Shown: positions 1 to 8,707 of the stretch, piece by piece | Layout of the letters: each line of letters starts with the position of its first letter | Position numbering within the stretch: the stretch's first letter is position 1 | DNA from: Thecaphora thlaspeos | Lineage: Eukaryota; Basidiomycota; Ustilaginomycetes; Urocystidales; Glomosporiaceae | NCBI GenBank assembly: GCA_900291925.1 | Contig: UWYS01000009.1 | Span: 124,001 to 188,000, forward strand | Direction of reading: 5' to 3' | Length of the DNA: 64,000 nt | Made by a program: the position numbers and the translations under genes | Notes under the pieces: model-generated | Database searches by the model: none | Told to the model about the DNA's origin: nothing | The model's input: only the letters and a program-made list of their open reading frames with translations

Positions 1-207
1 TACAGAAGCCTGACGCTCGTCGACCTCGAGCTCGCGATGGAGCAGCCGAGGTTCGCAATGTTAGCCAAGCACAGCGCGGCGGTCAGGACGGTGCTCGAGA
101 CGTCCAAGGGCGAGGTTGAGGCGCACATCTGCCAGAACTCGACTTGCGGCCTCCTGCTGAAGGACGTCAAGAGCCTCGGGACCGCGCTCGACGGCCGTCG
201 AAGGTGA
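1..207 (+). CDS. C-terminal end of a truncated gene, possibly a DUF255/SPATA20-type thioredoxin-domain protein
   Basis: An open frame runs from base 1 to a TGA at 205-207 and encodes the last 68 residues of a protein that begins left of the window. The segment has a Glu/Leu-rich stretch followed by AHICQNSTCGLLLKDVKSL. That resembles the C-terminal tail of the DUF255 family (SPATA20, bacterial YyaL), where a Cys-rich phrase of the type CxNxxC is followed by an acidic helix. This is a memory-based resemblance over a short fragment, so the family call is weak. That it is a real coding end is more secure: the frame is open, its codon use matches the neighbouring genes, and intergenic-looking sequence starts right after the stop. 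Confidence 0.4.
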   Translation, partial: YRSLTLVDLELAMEQPRFAMLAKHSAAVRTVLETSKGEVEAHICQNSTCGLLLKDVKSLGTALDGRRR

Positions 208-630
208 GGCCAGGCGCGGTGCGACGCAGCGCAGCGTCGCGGTCCCATTTGCTTATCGATTGGGTGAAGGAACGGAGGAAGCGAGACTCCACGCCATCGT
301 CGCCATCAGTAAGGAGCAAAGTGGCAAAGACGACGACCAGCGCCACCACCGCCAGCAGCAACAACGAGAAGGGCCTACCTTCATCTCTTTGTAACTCTAT
401 GTACCTGTACCTGGATCTTGTCACCAGCTGTCTGTCGACTTTGCGTGCGAATCCGAGCGAGCGAGCGAGCGATGATGATGATGATGATGATGATGATGTC
501 GATGACGAATGAATGTCGATGAAGAGATAGCGAAACACGAGATGGCATGTGTAGACGAGACGGTTGATAGACGGTCGAAGGTGCGAGCAAGGCGGAGGAG
601 GCCGATCGGGGAGCCATGGCGCTCTGACGC
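208..630. other. Intergenic, convergent 3' ends, with a GAT microsatellite
   Basis: No gene is visible between the partial plus-strand gene and the stop codon of the minus-strand RRP14 gene. The stretch holds a run of about nine GAT triplets at 471-498. Open frames crossing it are low-complexity and do not resemble proteins. It is presumably the two facing 3' untranslated regions. Confidence 0.6.
471..498. repeat. (GAT)9 microsatellite
   Basis: Perfect GAT triplets run across 471-498 in the space between two convergent genes. They probably lie in a 3' untranslated region. Nothing suggests that the repeat is translated. Confidence 0.9.
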
Positions 631-2676
631 TTACTTCCTCGCACCACCGCCACCTCCCCTACCTCCCCCTCCCCCTCCACGACTGCCGCCACGTCCACCA
701 CCGCCTCTACCTGCTCCAGCGCCGCCCAACTTTTTTCCCTCGAATCCCGGTCGACCCTTTTTGGCGCCACTGGACGACGATCCCTCTCCTCCTCCTCCTC
801 CTCCGGCCTTCTGATAAGGTTTCCCTGCGCCCTGCTGAGCTTTGCCGCGCGGCGTCTTCATTCCCTTTGAGGTTGAGGATGTCGTCTTTTTGCTGTTGCC
901 GCTTCCACCCTTTTTGCGGTCGGCTAGGTTTTCCTGTCGTTTCTTCTGACGAGCAGCTTGCGTTTCTTTTTCGGCATGTGTTCGGTCGAGCCTAGTGTGG
1001 AGAGGTCGAGTGAAGAGAGGGAAGAAGGGGGGGGGGGGGGTAAGTAAGGTAGCTGAGAAGGGTAATGTGAAGAGAAGAATGGTGGGGGCACGGGGAGGGG
1101 GCCCAGGGGGGAACAAGGGAGAACGTACCAAGCTTTGGAACTCTTCTCCTTGGCTTTGTCCTTCTTCTTGACGGCCTTCTTTAGCAGCTTTTCGTCGTCG
1201 CGAATCTTGACTCCCTCGGCAGCCGCCAGAGCCCTCTCCCACTTCTTGCCCTCTTCAAAATCTGCCAGTGCCTGCTTGGCGTCGCCGCCCTCTTCCTGGG
1301 CGGACGAGATGAGTTTCTCTTTGCGCTTCTCTTCGCGCGCCTTGCGGTGCTCGAGGGCCTGAAGGGCGGCCTTGGGGTCCGAGGGAAGGGAGAGACGAGA
1401 CTTTTTCGACTCGGCCTGACGACCGGAAAAGGCAAGGGCGTTGAAGTTGAGTGAGGTGCCTGGCGAGACGCTGGATGGCTTGCCGTTGGCCTGCGATGAG
1501 GAGAAAGAAGAGACGTCCGGCACAAGCAGGGCGGGTGGTCTCGAGGTCCCCTTGTTGGCGTTGTTGGCTGCTGGGTCCTTCTTGGTCGCGCCGGGCGCAC
1601 CCGCCTTGCCCTTTGACTTGTCGTTCTCCTGTCCCTGGGCTACGGCAGCTCGTCGGGCCTCCTTCCTCTCACGCCTCCTTCGGTCACGCATCTCTCCCCT
1701 CTGTCTCCTCCGCTCCTCGAGCAGGTCGTCCTTGCTGGAGATGACGCTACCTTCGCCCTCGTCCGCCTCGCCGCTCGCGGTCCCGTTGGCGCCACCGTCG
1801 GTGGCGGAAGAGCGGACGCCCAGCTCGAGCATATTGGACCCGGTCTGGGTGCGGCGCTTCTTCTGCAGGCCTTGGATCTTGGCGTGCAGACGGGCGCGCA
1901 ACGCTTCAATCGAGGCTTTGCGCTCGCCCTCGGTCTGGACTGCTGTGCCGGTCCGCTTGGCGCCGCCAACGACGGCCGGTGTGAGGTCCTCGACGTCCGA
2001 ATCGTCAAAGTCGTTGTCCGTATCCCCTGCTCTTTGCTCTTGGTCGTCGTCATCGTCATCGTCGTCATCGTCGCCTTCGTCGTCGTCGAGACCGTCTACG
2101 TCGATGTCCAGCCCGTCGTCGTCACCAGCGCCGCTGGCGGCGAGCGTCCGAGCCTTGACGGCCCTCTCGTGCTGCAGGTCGGGGATGGTCTTGAAGTTGT
2201 CCGGATCGAGCTTCTGCTTTTTGTGCTCACGGATCTTTTCCTTGCGCTCGCGCACCTCTGCCTCTGACTTGGACTGCTTGCGCTTGTTCTTGAGGTACTT
2301 ATGCGAGTGGAGGCCGTGTTGCTCCTCGAGCTCCTGCTGATCGGCGTCCTTGACCAGGTAGAATTGAGGTGGGATGAGGTGGAGGAGCGAGGTAAAGGCA
2401 GCGTCGTGGAGCTCAAGCGAGGCCTGAGAGGCAGAGTGACGTGGCAGTGTGAGCAGGCAAGTGGGTCAGTACACGTGAACGACGGCAGAGGCGTGGGATT
2501 CTATGGCTGAGGTAAGAGCGCAGGTGGGGTGGGATACGCACGTAGTGCTTTCCCTTTGGTGCGGCGGCGGGAGCAGCAGCAGCAGCGGCTGATGTTGATG
2601 GTTGGGCGGACGAGGCGGTGCCGTTTGGCGCTGCCCCAGGGGCGGGCTTGGCCAATGCGGCGGCGGACTTGGCCAT
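631..2676 (-). CDS. RRP14: Ribosome biogenesis protein Rrp14 / SURF6 family
   Basis: Three exons on the minus strand (2542..2676, 1129..2423, 631..991) give 596 residues. The donors are GTGCGT and GTACGT, and all joins keep phase. Exon 2 opens with SLLHLIPPQFYLVKDADQQE, the Rrp14 N-terminal signature (LLxLIPxxxYL). Next come an acidic Asp run, a basic helix (LRARLHAKIQGLQKKR, then RRQRGEMRDRRRRE), and the SURF6 core with WERALAAAEGVKIRDDEKLL. The join into exon 3 restores SSKAWLDRTHAEKE and KKRQENLADRKK. The C-terminus is Gly/Arg-rich (RGG type), as in nucleolar RNA-binding proteins. Yeast Rrp14 acts in the nucleolus in pre-rRNA processing for both subunits. The gene is head to head with RSA4, another ribosome assembly factor. 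An inline run of 14 C (coding strand) lies in intron 2. Confidence 0.9.
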
Positions 2677-3382
2677 GGCTATGGGTGTGCGCTGCGGGTA
2701 CCGAGAAGCGTGCTAGCAAGAAGGGGGGGGGGGGGGGGCAGTGACGATGCTGGCTGCGTGAGTGTGGCTCTAATTGGTTGCGCAGTAGTGGCGGTTGAGG
2801 ATGGAAGGCGCCGAGTGGTGTGGCGGTGGTCGGTAGGGTCGAGAGAGGTGGCCTGCATCAGGGTCGAGCGAGCGAGGGGGGGCGCGCTCGACGAAAAAGA
2901 AAAAGAAAAAAGAAAAGAAAAAAACGGGCCAGCCTACAGCGCTCTGAGGCACGTCTAAGTAGTTAACTACTGTAGATCTGGCGGCGCCCGCCCAAAAACA
3001 TCCTGGCATCGAGAATCGCTCGCTCGCCCGCCCTCGGTGCCGCGAGAGGCGCCAACACGCGTCGCCCCGTCGCCGTCCAACACCTCTCTCTTCCTCCCTC
3101 TTTCTCCCTCTCTCCACACACCGGCTGGCGGCGGGGCAAAAAAGTTGAAATTTTGGCAGGCTTCTTTGCCTTTTCTTTTTCTCACAAATTTCGACGTGTC
3201 CGCCAGCCAAGCCAGCCCACGGCGCTACACTCAACTCCAACCACTCCACTCCACCAACCACCATCGACTTGTCCTCCCCTTTCACTCCCTCAGCCGCTCC
3301 TCCATCTTCCACAACCGGGACACGACAACGGACATCTAGCAGCGACGCACCCCAACCCTTCCTCCACCGCCACTTCGCCACC
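2677..3382. promoter_or_regulatory. Shared divergent promoter region of RRP14 and RSA4
   Basis: These 706 bases separate the start codons of two ribosome-assembly genes transcribed away from each other. Visible features are a run of 16 G at 2723-2738 (C-rich on the RRP14 sense strand, probably 5' UTR), a perfect 14-bp palindrome AGTAGTTAACTACT at 2958-2971, and TGAAATTTTGG at 3146-3156. The last loosely resembles the RRPE element of yeast ribosome-biogenesis promoters. The palindrome is visible directly. Any regulatory role is inference. Confidence 0.5.
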
Positions 3383-5254
3383 ATGTCCGTCCAAATACCC
3401 AAGCGCACGGCCAAGCGCCAACGCCTCATCGACAAGGCCGCCTCGATCCAGGCCGACGCCATGGCCGCCGACGGCCAGCTCGGCCCCGCCACACAAACGC
3501 TCGTCATCCAGTTCCAGTCCGGCCAGGACGGTTCCATTATGGGGCCCGCCATCAACCTCCCCGCCGCCACCACCGGACAGCGCGAGCTTCAGATGATCCT
3601 CAACCAGCTACGACGCCAGCTCAAACAGGCACAGCCCAACAAGCCCCTCGACGAGAACGACCCCGACTCTGGCGGTGACGACGATGACGATGACGATGAA
3701 GACCTGCCCTACGCCTTCCACGTCGACCTCGAACAGTACCAGAGCCAGCACTTCGCACAGCAGGACGCAGCAACCCTCGAGCTCGTCCAGAGCAACAATC
3801 GCCTCCCCATCAACGACTCCATCTCGGCCGACATCCTAAACGCCCAGGCGGCCAAGAAGCTCGGCATGAGCGAGGAAGAGACGCTCACCGTCGTCTTTGA
3901 GCCCCAGGCCGTCTTCAAGGTCCGTCCCGTCAGCAGGTGCTCGAGCACCCTCAGCGGCCACGCCTCGCCCATCCTCTGCAGCACCTTCAGTTCCACCGCA
4001 TCCCTCCTCGCCACGGGCGCCGGCGACAAGACGGTGAGAATCTGGGACCTCGACACCGAGACGCCCATGCACACGCTCGTCGGACACTCGGGTTGGGTCC
4101 TGTGCGCCGAGTGGGAGGGCAGGGAGCGCAAGCTCGCCACCGGCGGCATGGAGGGCGACGTCTGGGTCTGGAGCGCCCTCGACGCCAATTTCACCGGACG
4201 CAAGGGCTGGGCAACGCGGACGGGCAAGCAGGTGGACGAGGAGAGGGCCGCCGCCGCCGAGGAGGAGGAGTCGCCGAAGGAGAAGATGTCGGTCACGGAG
4301 CGTCGCGCCGCCCGCCACGCTGCGCCGCCTGGCAAGCAGCTGCGCGGACACACCAAGTGGATCACCTCTCTGTCGTGGGAGCCGATCCATTCCAACTCGA
4401 CCTTACCGCGCCTCGCCTCTTCGTCAAAGGACGCCACCGTGCGCGTCTGGAACGTTGCGCTGGGACGATGCGAGTTTGTGCTGGGTGGCCACACTGCCTC
4501 TGTCAACTGCGTCAAGTGGGGCGGCGAGGGAGCGATCTACACGGCGTCTTCGGACCGTACCGTCAAAGTGTGGAGCGCCGACGGAGGCAAGCTGATCCGC
4601 AATCTGAGCGAACACGCGCACTGGGTCAATACGATTGCGCTCTCGACCGACTTTGCGCTGAGGACGGGACCGTTCGACCACCGCGGCCGAGCCGTGGCGA
4701 AGGCCAATGGCGACACGCCCTCCTACCTCCAACCGTCCGACGCCGAGGCGCAGGAAGGTGCACTGAAACGGTACAACGAAGCGACTTCCAACGGCTCCAA
4801 GCCCGAACTGATCATCACGGGATCAGACGACCACACACTGTTCCTCTGGCCTCCTCAAATCTCCGGATCAGCATCGACACCGAAGAAACCGACGGCTCGT
4901 CTGACGGGTCATCAAAAGACAGTCAACCACGTTTCCTTCAGTCCGGATGGAAGTCAGGTAGCCTCAGCGTCGTTCGATAACAGCATCAAGCTCTGGAACG
5001 CGCGAACGGGTACGTTTATCGCGACGTTGCGAGGACACGTAGCGAGTGTCTATCGATTGGCGTGGAGTTCCGACAGTAGACTCCTCGTCTCGGCCAGTAA
5101 GGATTCCACGTTAAAACTATGGGATCCAATCAAGACGTTCAAGATCAAAAAGGATCTACCAGGTCACGAGGATGAGGTGTACTGCGTCGATTTCGTCGCT
5201 GATAAAGTGGCAAGTGGAGGTAGGGATAGGGTCGTCAAGATCTGGAAGCATTAG
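3383..5254 (+). CDS. RSA4: Ribosome assembly factor Rsa4 / Notchless (NLE1), WD40 protein
   Basis: An intronless gene of 623 residues. I chose the ATG at 3383 (CCACC just upstream) because the family N-terminus begins here; the frame itself opens further upstream. Residues about 32-110 form the NLE domain (TLVIQFQSGQDGSIMGPAIN, then LPYAFHVDLEQ). This is the ubiquitin-like module that binds the MIDAS domain of the AAA+ ATPase Rea1/Midasin and lets it strip Rsa4 from pre-60S particles. From about residue 185 a WD40 propeller follows, with clear repeat endings such as VRIWDLD, VRVWNVA, VKVWSAD, IKLWNAR, LKLWDPI and a terminal VVKIWKH. A charged insertion (residues about 320-350) interrupts the propeller. 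Length is slightly above the usual ~515 because of acidic and linker insertions. It is divergent from RRP14. Confidence 0.95.
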   Translation: MSVQIPKRTAKRQRLIDKAASIQADAMAADGQLGPATQTLVIQFQSGQDGSIMGPAINLPAATTGQRELQMILNQLRRQLKQAQPNKPLDENDPDSGGDDDDDDDEDLPYAFHVDLEQYQSQHFAQQDAATLELVQSNNRLPINDSISADILNAQAAKKLGMSEEETLTVVFEPQAVFKVRPVSRCSSTLSGHASPILCSTFSSTASLLATGAGDKTVRIWDLDTETPMHTLVGHSGWVLCAEWEGRERKLATGGMEGDVWVWSALDANFTGRKGWATRTGKQVDEERAAAAEEEESPKEKMSVTERRAARHAAPPGKQLRGHTKWITSLSWEPIHSNSTLPRLASSSKDATVRVWNVALGRCEFVLGGHTASVNCVKWGGEGAIYTASSDRTVKVWSADGGKLIRNLSEHAHWVNTIALSTDFALRTGPFDHRGRAVAKANGDTPSYLQPSDAEAQEGALKRYNEATSNGSKPELIITGSDDHTLFLWPPQISGSASTPKKPTARLTGHQKTVNHVSFSPDGSQVASASFDNSIKLWNARTGTFIATLRGHVASVYRLAWSSDSRLLVSASKDSTLKLWDPIKTFKIKKDLPGHEDEVYCVDFVADKVASGGRDRVVKIWKH

Positions 5255-5462
5255 AAGTGGAAGCGTGAAGCGAGACGGTTTCGTTGTACGCATCTCGTCG
5301 TGTCAATTCCAGACGGAGTTGGATGAGAACGTCCCGAGTCTGAGGTTCGTTCGTCTTGTGATGTTTCCTGCAAAGGGAGCATGGTGGCATCCGAACGTGA
5401 TAAAGAGGAACGATCAAGTGCGTGCGTGTGTTAAGAGTGCAAAGGGGGAGGGTGAGATCAGA

Positions 5463-5475
5463 GGGGGGGGGGGGG
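5463..5475. repeat. G13 homopolymer between convergent genes
   Basis: A run of 13 G lies in the 295-bp space between the RSA4 stop and the LAG1 stop. This is probably the overlapping 3' untranslated region of both genes. Confidence 0.85.
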
Positions 5476-5549
5476 AAGAGAAGCAACAAGACCAGAATAA
5501 CTAGAAGGTCGACGCCGAGACCGTAGGCACAGCGATGTCAAGAAGACGA

Positions 5550-7568
5550 TCACGTCTTGCCCTTGCCGTTTCTCTTTCTGGCTTTTGACTTGGTCGACAT
5601 CGTCCGCGACGGCGGGACGACGATCTCCTCGATCGACTCGGTCGTTACCGCTGGCCATGGCCCCGTCGTTGTTGACGCCGCCTGTGGTGATGTCTCGGTC
5701 TCTTCCTCCCGCAGCGCCAACATGTCGCCGTCCTCCTGGCTGCTCTCGTCGTCGCTTCTCGAATCCACCGCTCCCGCCTTTGTGAGGACGCGGTACAGCA
5801 CTCTCATAATCATCCCGAACCAGATCATCAGAATCACCTGGAGACCACCTAGGAGCGCGATGAGGGTCCAGTACGCTCCGCTGCTACCCTCGGCCGCCGC
5901 CACCTCCTCGCCTAACGCCGTCACCAGGGGGCCGGGTGTGAACTCGGTGATGCACGAGCGCATCACGAGCAGGTAGAGGACGTGGCGCGTGATGAACCAC
6001 GAGAGCATAAAGACGCCAAACGCCGCGTCGCAGATGGTCTGCAGGCCAGAGTACTTGAGCATCTTGGCGAGCGAGAGGCAGATGTCCGACGGATCCATCA
6101 GGCAGAGGATGGCGTTGCCCACCCGGTGGAAGCAGTAGGCGTACGAGCCGCCGATCAGAGCGATCGTGATGACGTGATGGCTCAGCATCTGCCAGTGGTC
6201 CGAACGGCGAACCTCGACGTTGAGGACAAACAGCTGCTGGATGTAAAAGGCCAGCTCGCCGAGGTAGTAGAGCTAGACGTGCGAGGCGCCGAAGAAGAAC
6301 AAGAGCGGATCACTCCAGGGATGTCAGTCTCGAGGCCACTGGTCGAAAGAGCATTGGGCCACCGAAGACTCGCCTTATTCAGTCCGTCGAGGGTCGATGC
6401 GGGATAGTTGGTCCAGTACTCTGACGTCTTCATGGGCCAGTACGACTCTCGAGATGCAATGTACTGGATCGATTCGGAAGAGCAGAAGACAGAGCAGCAA
6501 AATCAGAACTTTCGTCTTCCGCCAACGAGCACCGGACAGCATAGCGCACTCACCAGTCCCATGCTCCAGGAGCAGACGTAGTAGGTCAGGCTGAAACCTT
6601 GCTCTGCAAACCTGAGTACCTCATTGTCCCGCATCCTGCGGGCCTTGCCAATCGCCCGCGATTCGAGCCCACCCTGCTTCTTGTCGTCGTCCCCCTTGGC
6701 GGGCGGGACGCAGCGTTCGCCCATGGGGAGGAGAAGGTACTTCATCAGGATCGCCCGCAGTGCCGTAAAGGTGAGGACCATAGTCGCTACGATCAAGATG
6801 TCCTTTGCGCCGCGGCCGTAGACGTAGCCCTGAACACCCGCCATGAACGCCCATGGCTCCTGCCTCTTGGCCCACGACCCGTGACCAAACGTCTCAAACG
6901 CCTGGTGCTTGAGCGCTTCGAGCGGTGACTGCTTGGCGTCTGGCACGGGGTATGAGAGCCCAAGCGCGGCGCGTGTGAAGTTGTGTAGGGCGGTAAGCGG
7001 GTGACCAAAGCCGCGGGCGTCGCTCCGAAAGGGGCCGGCTGCGCCGAACGAGGGATTCTGGGCGTATTGCTGGAGGAGGTGGAGGCCTCGCTCGGAGGCG
7101 TTAGGGAGATCGGACGCAAATTGCGCCAGCGAGGGCAACCGGAGCCAGCTGGGGATGATCGAGTTGAGCGACTGAGGAAGGTTGAGGTGGGTGGAGAGGT
7201 GGGCCAGCGAGAGCGACGAGGGCGACGACAGCATGTGCATCACCACCAGCGCTACCAGCGCATTGACGGGGACCTCTGCGGGGAACCAGAAGGAGCGAGA
7301 GGGAGGCCGAGAGCGTGAGACGCCAGTCCAGGAGCCTGAAAAGCTCGTCACTCTCTTTGCAGAAGTCGGCGCTGAGCGGTGAAGGGGGTCCTCAGGCGTG
7401 CGACTTACGGATCTGCTGGTCGAGATTCCTCTCTGCAGACCGCCGCGTGGCGCTCAGCGCGAGCGGGGCCTTTCGTTTGTACGTTTGAGCCCTGGCATCT
7501 TGCTCGTGGGTCAGTTTGGCGGCCTTTTCAGCCTTGGCTGTCCGCCTTGCGGTGGCAGACTTGGCCAT
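5550..7568 (-). CDS. LAG1: Ceramide synthase (Lag1/Lac1), TLC domain
   Basis: Four exons on the minus strand (7409..7568, 6554..7335, 6374..6463, 5550..6272) give 584 residues. It makes ceramide in the ER by joining a fatty acyl-CoA to a sphingoid base. Exon 2 carries several hydrophobic helices and LRFAEQGFSLTYYVCSWSMG. Exon 3 continues with the family phrase YWTNYPASTLDGL. Exon 4 gives LYYLGELAFYIQQLFVLN, then RRSDHWQMLSHHVITIAL, whose two adjacent His are the Lag1-motif catalytic pair. More TLC helices and a Lys/Arg-rich ER-type tail (KARKRNGKGKT) follow. Intron 3 (6273..6373) has a GC donor (AAG|GCGAGT) with an AG acceptor; only this join recovers the conserved GLNK-LYYL sequence. The exon 2 acceptor may be 7335 or a second in-phase AG about 40 bases further in. 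Yeast Lag1 is about 410 residues, so the N-terminus is extended. Confidence 0.92.
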
Positions 7569-8707
7569 ATTATGGGCGGGTTACGATGAAGAAAGAGGAA
7601 GGGCGAGCTCGGGAGGAGACAAGATGCAGCAGCGGGACAAGGGGGAACTATGTGCGGCGGAAATGGGCGGTGCGTTGGCTTATCCGTGAACGTCGTGCGC
7701 GGAGCTTAAGTGAGGTCGTGACCGTCTTGCTGGACGGATGTCGTCGTGATCGTCTTGAGGCAGAGTGGCGGTGGGTCCGACGGGAGGGTAGACTGTACCG
7801 GGGAGCTGGCAAATGGGGGGAGGAGAGTGCGAGGGACGAGGCGAGCGTCGCGAAGGTGGTGAGAAGAGGTGGGTGGAGGGTAAAAAGGTTGGGAAGATAC
7901 AGAGTAGTAAGAACAAAGGTGGCCGGCGTCCTTGACGAGAAGAGGCGAAGCCAGCGAAGCTTTGGCCGCGTGCTGCAACAATGATAAGAGAACAAAAGGC
8001 CGCTGGCCAGCGGACTAGATCTTGTCAAGCCTTACGCCTGCTGCCCCTTGCCGCCCGGCTTGTCCTCGGCTGCCAGACAAGGCAGGAGAAACGAAACGAA
8101 ACGTAGGGCCGCACAGGCCTTTTCCAACCTGCAGCCAAGGCTAGGCCGCTCTCTCAGCCTCGCTTTTTCTGAGCCTTACCGCCTGGCCCATGCGCACAGC
8201 CTACTCACTCGCCGTCGGTCTCGCCACGCCCTTGTCCAGCCAGCCCCGAGCATCGTTGCCAATGTCGACGAGCAGGGCGAAGCGGGCCAGTCCTGTCGCA
8301 GCTCGCCCCGCGTGTATTTACACCGTAGGAGAGCGGGAGGATGACGGCGCGAGTTCGTTGCGGCGATGTGGCTTGTTGGTGGCTGAGCGGAGTGACCCGG
8401 CGGCATCGGGCGTCTCTCGACTGGCGCTAAGTATTCGCAAAGTAGAATCGGGCGCGCGGTTGGACCAAGTTGCCGCCGCGAAGCGGGGCCGTCGGACACC
8501 CCGATGCTTCTGCCGCTGCTAGTGCTTGGCCCCCCCCCCACCCTACACGGTCAAGAGTCCCCTGCGACCCTCTCCTGTTCTTCGTCTTCCACCTCGTCGG
8601 GAGCTCATGGGCTCTCCGCAACGTCGCACCACCTAATCAGCGCTCGCTCTCACCGCATTCACCACCACTCCGTCCCGGTCCACCTTCGCAAGCTGAAACA
8701 CTTCGTC
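7569..8707. promoter_or_regulatory. Divergent promoter region between LAG1 and LCB3
   Basis: 1139 bases lie between the two start codons. They include a C10 run at 8530-8539. I see no convincing gene; the open frames crossing the stretch are Arg/Ser-rich and lack domains. The region is long enough for two separate promoters, but the pairing of consecutive sphingolipid enzymes makes shared control plausible. Confidence 0.45.
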
